64,000 nt of DNA from Antiaris toxicaria (lineage: Eukaryota > Streptophyta > Magnoliopsida > Rosales > Moraceae): positions 5,680,501-5,744,500 of the forward strand of contig CP141155.1 in the NCBI GenBank assembly GCA_035233585.1, given 5' to 3'. Position numbers and translations under genes: made by a program. Below the pieces are notes generated by a model, which saw nothing but the letters and a program-made list of their open reading frames with translations, ran no database searches and was not told where the DNA came from. This document shows positions 11,763 through 22,170 of the stretch, in pieces (the stretch's first letter is position 1; each line of letters opens with the position of its first letter).

Positions 11763-12785
11763 GGGGGTGTTTGGGGCAAGTTTTGCCTTTTCCAAAACTA
11801 ACTTTTTCCTAACACTTTCATCACTTTTTACCATTCAGTAGGGTGAACATTGGGTGAATTGGGTAGGTTTTTGTGATTTTTCAACCTTAAAAATATTTTT
11901 TACTCATCCAATTAATCAAATATAAAAAAATCAACCCATCCAATTAAGATCGGGTGGGTTGAGTAGGTTTGGCAAATTATGTGTTTTATTAAAAAATAAT
12001 AATAAATTATACTAAAAATTCAACAACAAATAAAATTTAAGGGGGAAAAAAAATTAATCTCATGACAATTTTCAAATAAATTGTTTCATAGACTTTACAC
12101 AAAAAAAATTTCTAATATAATCCTATTAATAGTCAAATATAAAATAAATATAAGTTGTAAGAATCACAAAAAAAATATAAGGATACTAAAGTAATTACTG
12201 GTATTTTTCACAAAATTACCAAAAATTACATCCATATTAAATATCAAGTAATGTATTATATATATTCAAATAATTTAAAAAATACTTAGACGTGAATATC
12301 ATTTAGCAAAAAAGAAAAAAAATTGTAGGTGAATATTGGGTGAGTTGGGTAGGTTTTCGGAACTTTTTTAACCTACCCAATTAAAGATTTGGTGGGTTAA
12401 AAATTTTTTTTACCCACCCAATCAATCAAACGTAACAAATCAACCTATCCAATTAAGGTCGGATTTGGTAGATTGGATGGGTTTATAGGGTGATTGGATT
12501 TTTTGTTCACTCCTATTATTTATATCTCTAAACCATTACAGTAAATTTCAAATTTTAAAAATCCATAATTTTGTGTATATAAATCCAAATGAAATGATTT
12601 TTTTTTAAATTGCATAAAATTTCAAGAAAAACAAAACAATATCTATATTGATTTTTTTTTTCTAAAAAAATTTTAAAATTTTATATGTTTGTGCTTCAAA
12701 CAGTTTTTCTCTAAACATATTTTTTAAAACTAACTTTTTTCCAACCCAAAAACAATGTCTCCAAGCATTCCACTCAAACACCCCC
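11763..12785. mobile_element. 1.0-kb inverted-repeat element, absent from the same site in unit 2
   Basis: It starts GGGGGTGTTTGG and ends CTCAAACACCCCC, an inverted repeat. Unit 2 reads straight through the same place (ACTATAAGTACCC near 32714). The flanks are TAA at the left and AAG at the right, close to but not an exact TWA duplication, so a PIF/Harbinger (Tourist-like) origin is likely but not proved. No transposase frame is present. It carries a second element inside. Confidence 0.7.
11839..12515. mobile_element. Second inverted-repeat element nested inside 11763-12785
   Basis: The left end TAGGGTGAACATTGGG faces a right end TGTTCACTCCTA, whose complement is TAGGAGTGAACA. The interior repeats a GGGTGAATTGGGTAGGTTTT-type phrase at about 11850 and 12330, with complementary AACCTACCCAATTA-like versions between them. 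It resembles short hAT-like non-autonomous elements, though no clear 8-bp duplication was found. Confidence 0.5.
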
Positions 12786-13086
12786 AAGTATTCCATTAAT
12801 AAACCAAAGACATCAAAACTACAGAAATACGACGAACTGTAGAGACAACAATATAAAAACGATAGAAAATTGCAATCGACAAGAAAGATTTTTGAAACAA
12901 AAAAAAAAATCGTCGAATATGAAAAGGATCAAAATCACGTATTTTTAACAAAAACAAATCTTTAGATATGCAAAGGATCTAAATCACCTATCCTTAAACA
13001 ACTAAAATAAGAAAAAGAACGCTAAACTGAAACGACAACAAATGCACAACTATGTCATGTTAAATGCGATTAAGATTGTCAATTTT

Positions 13087-13284
13087 TATCCTTTGCAGTG
13101 AGGTTCTATCCAGGCTCATTGAGAGAGAAGTGCAGTTGGGATCTATTTATGGAATCTCAGTCTGTCAGGAGGGACCGACGACTACTCATGCTTCCTTTGC
13201 AGATGACTATATTCACTTTGGTCGGGCTAACAGTAGAGTGGCTATGGCTTTTAAGTCTTGTTTGAACACTTATATTTTGTTTGG
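13087..13284 (+). pseudogene. LINE reverse transcriptase fragment
   Basis: The plus-strand frame reads EVLSRLIEREV, then YGISV and the FADD box, the LINE version of the reverse transcriptase catalytic YxDD motif, followed by an SRVAMAFKSCLNTY segment. It is interrupted at about 13285 by an AT-rich insert and resumes near 13510 with text corresponding to VNEDRSSIVF and VKHLGLPLF in unit 2 (33200-33350). Only the middle of the domain is present, so it cannot be functional. Confidence 0.75.
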
Positions 13285-13505
13285 TTGACCTATTTATTTT
13301 TAAAAATTAAAAAAAGATTATTTTTAAAGAATAGATTTTTTAAATTTTTATATCTAAACATAAAAAAACTTTTATTTTTAAAAAATAAAAAAAATTCTCT
13401 TTAAAAAATGAAAATTTTTTACCAATTCAAATAATATTTTACTTTTAAAAATAAAATCCAAAAAATTTTATATTTTTTAAAAATGAAAATTTATCATTTT
13501 TTAAA
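13285..13505. mobile_element. Short AT-rich insert inside the LINE fragment, unit 1 only
   Basis: Unit 2 reads directly from the GAACACTTAT part to GGTTAATGAGGAC. Unit 1 has about 240 extra bases here, starting TTTGTTTGGTTGACC and made almost wholly of A/T runs that can fold on themselves. It is probably a small MITE. The target duplication is unclear. Confidence 0.45.
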
Positions 13506-13799
13506 ACTGGACACCCCATCGAAAGGAAGGTTATTGTCTGTCTCCAGGGCAGGAGGTTAATGAGGACCGGTCGTCTATTGTCTTCTTAAAAAACACAATT
13601 AGAAGCCTTGTTAGGGATGCGTAAAGCTAGTTGGTTTTCAGGGAGGTCTCGGAGGGAGTTAAGCATCCTGGTCTTCCACTATTCTGGTCTTAGTAGAATC
13701 TCCTCTCTCGCGCCCTAAAATTTTCTCAAACTTTCTCTCCTATTTTCTCTCTAGCCAAACAACCCCCTTACTTCCCATACCCAAAGAATTTCTCCAAAC

Positions 13800-14923
13800 T
13801 TTTAAAATAATTTAATGTTCCTGCAATATTTTAAATGTAAAAAATTTAAACAATTTCACCTACCCCTCACCTGTTCTCCTAAAAGTATTATTACCTTTGG
13901 CAAATTTCTTCCACCGCCTACTTCTGCACTTCCTTTCACCAAAACAATCCCTCTTTCTAAAGCAACCGAAATAAATCTCTCTGTATTGTTATACAATAAC
14001 TTTTTTTTAATGTCATCTCTACATCTCTCTCTTTTTCTCCCAAACAGAAACTTCACAGTGGCGTAGTGGGCATCAAGAGCAAAGCCAGTGAGAACTAGGT
14101 AGAGGAGCATCGAGAGCATGTTGGGCGGGCGAAGATCTCCGCACGTAAACCGACGAAGGTATTGCGAGCGACGATTTCACAATCAGTGAGAGGGGTTGCT
14201 AGAAGATCACATGAGGGGATCATGAGCGGTGGCACTGCAATTGATGAGGGGGTGTTTTCAGATTTGGTGAATGGGACTTGAGCGGTGTCGGCGGTGTCGC
14301 ATTCTGGCGTGGGAGTCATGAGTAAATTTGCCAAGGTGTTCTTTGGTGGATTTATTTTTTTTTTTTCCGTTTAAATCTTTGAATTATTCAATTATATTTT
14401 CATTTTGATTTAGTTTGATTAAAATCTCAGATTTTTCTTTATATATTGTTGTTCTTGTAATTTATATGAAAACTGATTTTTTTTTTATGTTATGAATAAT
14501 TAAGTTCCCCATGAATATTTCTCTTTCTGTATTTCTCTCTCTCTTTTCTTTTCATGTCTATTATATCTGTTTGGAGGTAAAACAAAATGATGTGAAGAAC
14601 TTGTTGATAATGTCTATGGTGGCAACGCTTTTAAATGTTCTGTGTGTTTGCCTTTATGCCTCCAAGAAGGAAAAAGGAAAAAAAAAAAAAAAAAGTAGAG
14701 AGATGAATTGATCGGGCAACGCAGGTGTGGCGATTTCTGGGTTAATAATTTTTTTTTATTTTAAATTGATTTTCCTTGACCGCACTAAACCATGATCATT
14801 GAAAAACAGTGGTAGAATCTTCGTACTTTTCAAGATTGTAGATTCTACGACTATTGATAAACGATCATGGTAGTTTTTTACCATTATTAAAAACTATCGT
14901 GAAATCGAACTTTTCTAGTAGTG
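13800..14923 (+). mobile_element. CACTA transposon remnant lacking its left end (unit 1)
   Basis: The right end reads CTAGTAGTG at 14915-14923, followed by TAT, matching the right end of the complete copy at 35324-36667. The left end is absent: relative to unit 2 about 2.1 kb is missing at 13800. The interior holds a GC-rich segment (14040-14335) that is well conserved between the two copies. Confidence 0.7.
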
Positions 14924-16102
14924 TATAGTATGCTAATAATCATATAACTTTTATACTATGATTTATATTATGTCATGATCATGAATATGTCATACTTTCA
15001 TAGTATGCCATTATTACACTATTGTTATAGATTTATGAGTATGACATATTTATATAAATAGCATACTTTACTAAAATGCCATAGATTAAGTTTATGGATT
15101 TTTATATTAAGTCATTTTATATGCATCACGACTAATAAAGATCATAATAAAAGTTTCTTAACACAGTTTTTAAATAAGACTTTAAGTGAAGAGTACAATA
15201 ATACATATACTCAAATATGATTAAGTAAAGGCTAAGATTAGGATAAGTAAAGTGTCTACCGCTAAGATTAGGATAAGTAAAGTGTCCACCAACTTTCAAC
15301 GTAACGAAGGATTATGTAAGATATGATCTTGACTTTGTTAGGGTATTACAAACCCTAATATCTCATTGATTGCACACACCTGATACGTACATATAAGAAA
15401 CCCATAAATAAGTAAGCAACTAATAAGTATAAAGGAAAATAATTGGATTCATAAATGAGTATAATTGGATCATCTCATGCATATGACATTCATACTAAAT
15501 GTTTTTTTATGAGATTATGTTTGTATTTGTTGAATAGAAACTTATTAGTTAGATTCATATGGTAGGTAAAAAGCCTGTAGTATAGATAATAAAGGGCATT
15601 ATGGATGGGAAATTAAGATGAAAATGGTGTGGGATACCACTGTGTAATTATTTTCTACTACTATGATTTGATATGAATTTATGTATATATATATACTTGA
15701 GAATTGATACTTACATTAAGTATGAGACATGGCAGAAACAATTAAGTATGGTGTTTTTAAAATGACGACATATGTATATGGGACTTTATTAAATATAAAA
15801 CATAAGTGATATATAGTTTTATAGAAGAGCTAATATAAGTAATTTTATGTAGTTCACTAAAAAAATAAATGTATTGAGTATTATTTTGATACAGAAGTAT
15901 GTGTTAAGATAAAAATATAAGTAAGTTATGATTCGAACTAAAATGAAAGTTAAATAATATATAAAATTTTATTAAATAAGTTTAGATTTAGTTTTTCTTT
16001 TAAAAATAAATTATACTTAAATTTTCAATATTAAGTTTAGGTTATAAGTAAAAATAAACTTAAATAAGCAACGTGACATCCTATATAGTGGGTCATATTA
16101 CA
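14924..16102 (+). mobile_element. Terminal part of an LTR inserted in the LINE (unit 1)
   Basis: It ends in CATATTACA at 16102 just before the LINE 3' tail. Near 15520-15570 it contains the degenerate LTR-end block also seen in unit 2 (37232-37275) and in the solo LTR. It is collinear with 36668-37768. No coding capacity is seen. Confidence 0.5.
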
Positions 16103-16258
16103 GGCGGTATTGGCTGAGGACAAGTCCTATCCCCGTAATTTGAGGGTTTTGAATAAGTTGTTTATTCACTTCCTCAATTTTTCCTGCAGTTTTGTTTATC
16201 GCTTTTCTTTGCTTTTTTCAATGAAATTCCTTTTTAGAGTAGAAAAAAAAAAAAAAAA
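16103..16258 (+). mobile_element. LINE 3' end with poly-A tail (unit 1)
   Basis: The sequence GGCGGTATTGGCTGAGGA leads through a T-rich 3' untranslated region to a run of 16 A. The same tail is at 37769-37930 in unit 2 and 50340-50484 in unit 3, where a poly-G run replaces the poly-A. Confidence 0.6.
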
Positions 16259-16271
16259 GATTGTCAATTTT

Positions 16272-17229
16272 AATATGATAATAAACTCAAAAACGACGTC
16301 AACCGACAGAAAGTGAAAAACTACAAATTTAAACAATCTCATAACAACTTACTCAAAAAGCAGAAAGTGAAAAAGGACAACAAACTTGGGCCAAAAAAAA
16401 AAAAAAAACACGCACACACACACCCAGTCGCACTCACACATGGGCACAGATAATTCGAGGACAACAAACTACAGGACAACAACACTCTATAAAGTGACAA
16501 TGTACTTTATTGTCACTTGAAAACAACAACAACAACAATAACAACAGACGAAAGTAGAAAACGACAAAAATATCAAAAACCACACTGGTGACGAGCATTG
16601 AGAGAGAGAGAGAGAGAGGTAACGACAGAAACCGATAGCGACAACGATCTTACAAGCAACAGAGACAATGCAAAAAGGAAAAGAATCTAGAAGCTACTAG
16701 CGAAATAGAATTAGCGACGACAACAACATGATAAAGACAATGAAAACTGGAAGAAAGCAAACAATCTTGTAACTTATCAAAAAAAAAAAAAAATGCAAAC
16801 AATCTTGTCAAAAAACGACAAACGAAAATAAAGAATACCAAACTATAAAACTACACTAACTAATCATGGGGATCAATTTCATATACGACCAAACGTAAAA
16901 ATAAGGCGGCAAACGACGTCATTATACTTAAAGAACAAGTAGATCAAAAGAAGAGCACAATGACAACTGGGAGATGCCACGTCAAATTGCAATAAAAAGA
17001 TATGAGAAAAACAGAACTGACACGTGTCAATAAAATTGAGATAGACTTAAATTCTGTAATAAATATATTTACACTTGAAAAACTATAAATACAGATAAAT
17101 ACATTAAATTTATACGCTTTTAAGAATTAATTGAGATAAAAATAAGAATTTCCTCTTTTTGAATTAGAAAATTTCAATTAAACTGTATATTTCATTGCTT
17201 GTCATTGAATCTAATTTCAGCACAAACAC
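16272..17229. other. GACAAC-rich AT-rich spacer, no gene seen
   Basis: The stretch is rich in CGACAAC and AAAGTGAAAAA phrases and microsatellites (a GA run at 16601-16617). It is collinear with 37944-39080 and 50485-51670. A perfect palindrome GACACGTGTC with a G-box core is at 17018-17027. The equivalent in unit 2 is degraded to CACATGTGTC, so I do not claim a regulatory role. Confidence 0.6.
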
Positions 17230-17377
17230 TAATGTTCCATTTGCCTCTAGGCATGGTTCTCATTTGTTTCATTTGATTATTTATGCTTATTCCAAAGCAT
17301 TATTGTTTTTAGGATCTGGATCTATTATTCATTCAATAGAAAATATTGTTGGTTATTCTCCAAATAATAGCCAAAAT
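17230..17377 (+). pseudogene. Plastid ndhF-derived fragment in nuclear DNA (unit 1)
   Basis: The frame reads LFHLIIYAYSKALLFLGSG and on to IIHSIENIVGYSP then NSQN, matching the conserved middle of NdhF (NAD(P)H dehydrogenase subunit 5 of plastids; family text AYSKALLFLGSGSIIHSM, VGYSPDKSQN). Only about 50 codons are present, with no start. Copies in unit 2 (39087-39233) and unit 3 (51675-51815) differ by substitutions and small indels. It is best read as an old plastid-to-nucleus DNA transfer, older than the block duplication. Confidence 0.7.
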
Positions 17378-17781
17378 AAGCATTTCCTTACACTTTCTTC
17401 TTTACTTAAAAAAAAAAATTAAGCATGCTTTTCTTTCTTCCACTCTCAGTTATAACAAGAAACCTTTGTGCAAATCCCAATAATTCCCGCTCCAAACCTT
17501 CATCAATAGTATTATAACCTAAAGCTTAAATATTCGAATAATTTTTGGATTTGACTTCAGAATCGTGTTTAAACTTACACCTCCATTCCACATGCTTACA
17601 ATTGACCATATCATCATCCTTAAATTAGGCTGAAAGTTCCTAATTATATTTCTCCCTCTATTGGAGTGGTTGATGTAAATATTTTATTTTCAAATTTTAA
17701 AGCACCTACGTATGAAAATTTTTTTTTAAGTCTTTTTGTATTTGGATCCCAAGAAGAACAAAATTTTGTGAGTTGGTTTCC

Positions 17782-18105
17782 ATGAAGCATAATAATCATC
17801 CACCAAGCAATTCGAATTTGAGAACTTTATCACTTTTTACCATGTTCAAAGAGTGGTGGCCAAAGCTTCAACGTTCTCCATCTTTGTTCAATCCCATCAT
17901 TTTCTCTCTTCTTCTCATTTTCTTCTCCTTTTATATGTTTAAGCTCATTAGAGGTTCAATGCTCAATCTTCCTCCATCTCCAACAAGGTTATCAATTATT
18001 GCAAATCTTCAGCAGCCCGGCAAGGACTTCCAACGATCTCTACTAGACCTGCCCGAGAATTATGGTACTATAATGCTAGTATATTTTTGCAAGGTGCAAT
18101 ATTAA
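17782..18105 (+). pseudogene. Cytochrome P450 N-terminal fragment (unit 1)
   Basis: From an ATG at 17782 the frame gives 107 residues: a polar start, a hydrophobic signal-anchor (FNPIIFSLLLIFFSFYMF), then LNLPPSPTRLSIIANL, the proline-rich hinge of plant CYP71-clan P450s, and RSLLDLPENYGTIMLVYFCK, which corresponds to helix A and the first beta strands. It stops at 18103-18105, where a P450 would have about 400 more residues including the haem-binding Cys; none of that follows. Hinge residues usually Pro and Gly are Ser and Ala. It is a truncated relic. P450s act in some coumarin pathways, but this fragment cannot be assigned to one. Confidence 0.7.
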
Positions 18106-19680
18106 TAGTGTGTTTACTTATGCACAACCAAGTTAAGATGAAATCGGAATGAGTAAGATCTGGAGTAGGCAGAATTCAGATGTGGTTTCAGAATCCAGAT
18201 AAACTGTTTGTCTGGGTTATGAGATTCAGAATCAAAATGATTAGTAATCTCGTTCATGTATTTACTTAAACCCAAAATTCAAATTTAACTATATTTTTCT
18301 CACATGCTTTGATATTAGCTGCTGTTGCAACATTTTTGTTACAATAGAAACAAAATATATATTTTTTTATATAAAAAAGGCTTATTTTGGGAATTTTTGT
18401 TTTTATATAAATGCCTACTTTTGGCATTTGTTCCCAAGAATGGTGACTAGCTAATTAGAATTCATTGATGTTAGAAAAACAAAATCAGCCACACGGTATT
18501 AGAAACACAATCAATGGGACAGGAAAAAAGACATAGGAATAATTAAAACAAAAAAAAAAAAGTTGAAGCAATTTTCATCCACGGTCATGAACACTGATGA
18601 TGGCCGCATAAAGGCAACTGCCATATTAGGGAAGAGGACAAGGCGGAGGAAGAGAGAGCAGGACAAAGCGATGTGTGGGTGATGACATGAACATGAAGAA
18701 CAACATGAAGGAAGTGGCAGAGCAAGAAAAGGGCTTTTTTTTTTTTTTTTTCAGCAGACGTGAATAAAACAAAAAATTTGAACAAAAAATATAATGTTAA
18801 AAATTTTAACATCCTTTATTTTTATATTTTTTTAATGAACTAAGCTTATAATAGAATTTAATTTAGTTTTTTATAATAGAATTTAATTTAGTTTTAAAGT
18901 TTAGAGTCAAAAAAATTATGAAAATAGGTAGTAGATTAGCTGATTTTCATTTATTTGAGATAATAAATTTAAAATACGGGACTTAGAAATTAAAATCTAA
19001 GGTGAAATTGAAGAATTTTATAATTATATAAATGTAATAATTGCAAGAATTTTATTGACAAATAAGAAAACAATGCTGTATTATATTTTTGTCATAAGAG
19101 GGAAAACCTATGGAAAATCGTTGAATTTTTTGAAATTTTAAGAAAATAAAGAGAAAACTTTCCAAAAATCCAAGAAGGACACATAACATCCCAGGCCTTA
19201 CCTACCTCCGCTCATGGAATTGGAGTCTGCTTGGAAAAGGACAAACAATCCGTCAGTGTTTGTTTGATTACTTTTCTTTGCCCCTTTTTTTTTTTTTTTT
19301 TTTTTGCTTTTTTATTTTTTTAATTTAGAATCAAATCCAACTACATCATTAATAATAAGTGGTCAACAGGTCAGTAAAGTGCAAACTTGGCGCAACAGAT
19401 CAAATATCCAAGAAACGCCATCACGAAAATACTCTAATAATAATAAAAAAAAGTATCCTATAAAGTTACGTTGTTTTGCAGTCCTCAATTTTCAATCGTT
19501 GTGGCGCTGAATCCACAAAGGCAAACAATTTCTTAGGAAAACGAATAGAATTTCCAAGTTGATGTGCTACATCGCATGGGCTGTCCAACGTTGAAATATC
19601 TTTGCACAAATTGTGAGTAGATTGTTATTCCCAACAACACAAATTTTTGCACGTTTTTCCTTACTAAGAAATTTTTAGCC
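18106..19680. other. Spacer between P450 fragment and type III gene
   Basis: No gene was recognised. It is collinear with 39966-41490 in unit 2 and with 52262-53185 plus 55024-55600 in unit 3, where a Helitron splits it. A segment at 19190-19500 is the distal promoter of the type III gene and includes GGTCAACAGG at 19361-19370. Confidence 0.65.
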
Positions 19681-19832
19681 GTCTGCAAGAGTACTATAAA
19701 TGCCCGCTCATGCTTGGCTTATAAACCACACACCCATATAGGACTCTTTCTTCATCTTCTACTTAACCTACAAACTCTTTACTTACCATATTACTTTACT
19801 AGTCTTAATTTTAGGCTCTTTCAATCCTATCG
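19681..19832 (+). promoter_or_regulatory. Core promoter and leader of type III gene, unit 1
   Basis: TATAAA lies at 19695-19700, 133 bases before the ATG, within GCAAGAGTACTATAAATG, which is the same in unit 2. The leader is CT-rich (TCTTTCTTCATCTTCTAC). Upstream, GGTCAAC at 19361 contains a TTGACC W-box on the minus strand, the type of site bound by WRKY factors. Confidence 0.65.
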
Positions 19833-21308
19833 ATGGCGCCTTCCAAAGTCGGTTACGCATCCGATCATGTCACTGACTTTGTCATAAACAAGGGCAATGG
19901 TGCAAAGGGTCTCTCAGAAACTGGTATCAAAACCATCCCCAGGCAGTATATCCAACCTCTTGAAGAGAGGAACATGAACAAGGTCATGGTCGGAGAATCT
20001 ATTCCGATCATTGATGTCTCTAATTGGGATGACCCTAAAGTGGCGTCGTCCATCTGGGATGCTGCGGAGAAATGGGGTTTCTTTCAGATCATCAACCATG
20101 GTGTGCCCATCGAAGTGCTCGATAACGTCAAAGAGGCGACATGCCGGTTCTTTGACTTGCCTGCTGAGGAGAAGAACAAGTATTCCAAAGAGAATTCCGT
20201 GTCCAACAATGTTCGGTACATGACCAGCTTTATTCCGGAAGTGGAGAAGGCTTTAGAATGGAAAGATTACCTCAGTTTGTTTTATGTTTCTGATGATGAA
20301 GCCTCTAGGTTGTGGCCTTCTGCCTGCAAGTAAGAAAAGTTGAAATTTAGGTTCTTTTATTATGTTTGACATTTAATCTAAAAAAACTTTTTTGATACCA
20401 CTCAAAAATTATTCTAACAGTATTTTCTTTTAAAAAAGTCTATTAACTTTTCAAACCTATTATCTAAATAATCCCTTAATTCATGCATATGCATACTTAT
20501 TACAAGTAAATGGTAACATAGTGGTTGATCGATTTCATAAAGATGAAAACATTGCTGAGTTCTTTTTTTTTTTTAACTTATTATAAAAAAATATAATTAG
20601 CTGATGATCATCGTAAGATTATGATGGCCTTTTGGCATCAATAGTTCCCATAACGTCCATACATATTTAGTATATATGTATACACAAATATAACAAGTCA
20701 GTAATATTCTTTTATTATAACCTTTTTTCAGGGATCAAGTGTTGGAATACATGAATAAGAGCGAGAAGGTTGTAAGCCAACTTTTGAGTGTATTAATGAA
20801 GGGATTAAATGTGACAGAAATAGATAATGAAAAAGAAAAGCTTTTGTCAGGTTCAAGGAGGATTAACTTAAATTACTATCCTATTTGTCCAAATCCAGAG
20901 CTAACTGTTGGAGTTGGTCGCCACTCTGATGTCTCCACACTTACTGTTCTCCTTCAAGATGACATTGGTGGGCTTTATGTGCGAGTAGAGGCTAGAGACA
21001 GCTGGATCCATGTACCACCAATAAAAGGGTCTCTTGTTATAAACATTGGTGATGCATTGCAAATTTTCAGTAACGGACGATACAGAAGCATTGAGCATAG
21101 AGTTGCTGCTAATGGTGAAAGTAACAGAATCTCAGTTCCAATATTTGTGAATCCAAGGCCAACTGATACCATCTTTCCCTTGCCTGAAGTGCTCGCCAGT
21201 ACTGGAGAGGAGCCGATCTATAAACCAGTTCTTTATTCGGACTATGTCAAGCACTTCTACAGGAAGGCTCACGATGGAAAGCTTACCATTGATTTTGCTA
21301 AGAAATAA
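19833..21308 (+). CDS. F6'H: Feruloyl-CoA 6'-hydroxylase-like dioxygenase, type III copy, unit 1 (intact)
   Basis: Exons 19833-20329 and 20732-21308, with a 402-base GT-AG intron splitting codon 166, encode 357 residues. The start MAPSKVGYASDHVTDF and the VTDFVxxKGNG and GLSETGIK segments match the F6'H/C2'H family. Catalytic His230, Asp232, His288 and the RIS motif at 298-300 are present, as is NYYP at 213-216. Compared with the type III protein of unit 2 it differs at only five positions by eye: Arg37/Lys, Ile258/Val, Thr312/Ile, Phe314/Ser and Gly324/Glu. Expected role is ortho-hydroxylation of feruloyl-CoA, and perhaps p-coumaroyl-CoA, in coumarin synthesis. All splice sites are canonical and the upstream TATA box is kept, so it is probably expressed. 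Confidence 0.93.
20350..20475. mobile_element. Possible small MITE in the intron of the unit-1 type III gene
   Basis: The 126 bases are flanked by TTA on both sides (20347-20349, 20476-20478), start GGTTCTTTTATTATG and end TAATCCC. The terminal inverted repeat is weak. Related sequence is in the introns of the unit 2 and unit 3 type III copies but not in types I or II, so it entered before the block duplication. Confidence 0.4.
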
Positions 21309-22092
21309 TACGTTTATTTATATGTTCTTATTAGAATAGACTTGCTTCTATAGATGATGAAATAAATACACTTTTGATGAAAAATAAGCACGAGTGTCAA
21401 AAGATGTAAGGTTAGAAAATAAATTTTATTTATTTTATTGAAAGTGAATAAATTCTATTAATTTCTGATCCATAGACGTTTCTCGTTCATCCTTGAGTTT
21501 ATTTACTTTCATTACGTTTAAATTCGAGATGATGTTTTGTATCTATAGAACTGTTGTTTGGACTATTTCATGTATATACATTTTTATATATAAGCACACA
21601 ACTAAGCAGACCAACTAAGCGTACAGGATTTCTAAGTAACCCCAATAAACTAAAGATATCAAAGTTACAGAAAAAACGACACAGACTGTGAAAGACAACA
21701 ATTTATAAAACGATGTAAAATTGTTAACGACAACGATTTCAGACCCAAAAAAAAAAAGGCTTCAGAGAAATGATAAGGATCTAAACCCAGGTATCAACAT
21801 AACTAAAATAAGACTAGTAAGTGTGGTAGCCAATTGATAAAAGATTACCGTGATTGGTTAATGATGTGGTCTTAAATGTAAAAACTAGTTTCATGCCGGT
21901 CTAATTGAGTATCTGAGATTATACTCCTATATACTTCTCCTAAGATTTTCAACAAACAGTTTTCAAAACGACTGTAAATTGATTATGACAAAACTGCAAA
22001 ATCAAATTAAAAAAAAAAAACAAACAAACAAACCTCTTAGCAACAAAAACAATAGAAAGAGGAAAAAATGACAACAAATTACTTGAACCACA

Positions 22093-22123
<31 letters not shown>

Positions 22124-22170
22124 CACACACACAAAAATAATTCCTCAAAGACAGAGTAAAAGACACCAAC
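21309..22170. other. 3' flank of type III gene, unit 1
   Basis: Several AATAAA-like signals follow the stop (for example 21359-21365). A GACAAC-rich tract at 21650-21760 recurs downstream of the other dioxygenases. It is collinear with 43091-43958 and 57192-58078. An AC run near 22087-22130 is a microsatellite. Confidence 0.65.

Larger units (their letters stand above)
13072..16271 (+). mobile_element. 5'-truncated LINE with target-site duplication, carrying later insertions (unit 1)
   Basis: The flanks are near-perfect copies of GATTGTCAATTTT (13074-13086 and 16259-16271). The right copy is preceded by a poly-A run, which is the signature of target-primed LINE insertion. The LINE remains as a reverse transcriptase piece (13087-13284, continuing about 13506-13690) and a 3' end (16103-16258). 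Between these lie a truncated LTR and a CACTA remnant. The same arrangement occurs in unit 2 (33006-37943), so the insertion predates the block duplication. Confidence 0.75.

Noticed and set aside
13087..16271. An intact LINE
   Set aside because: Endonuclease, most of the reverse transcriptase and RNase H regions are missing; only fragments around later insertions remain.
17018..17027. GACACGTGTC palindrome as an ABRE/G-box controlling the locus
   Set aside because: It is not kept in units 2 and 3 and is over 2.8 kb from the type III start; chance occurrence is likely.
17782..18105. A functional P450 gene whose later exons were missed
   Set aside because: CYP71-clan first exons continue for about 900 bases; here the sequence turns into unrelated spacer, identical in position in unit 2, and no haem-binding motif follows within the unit.
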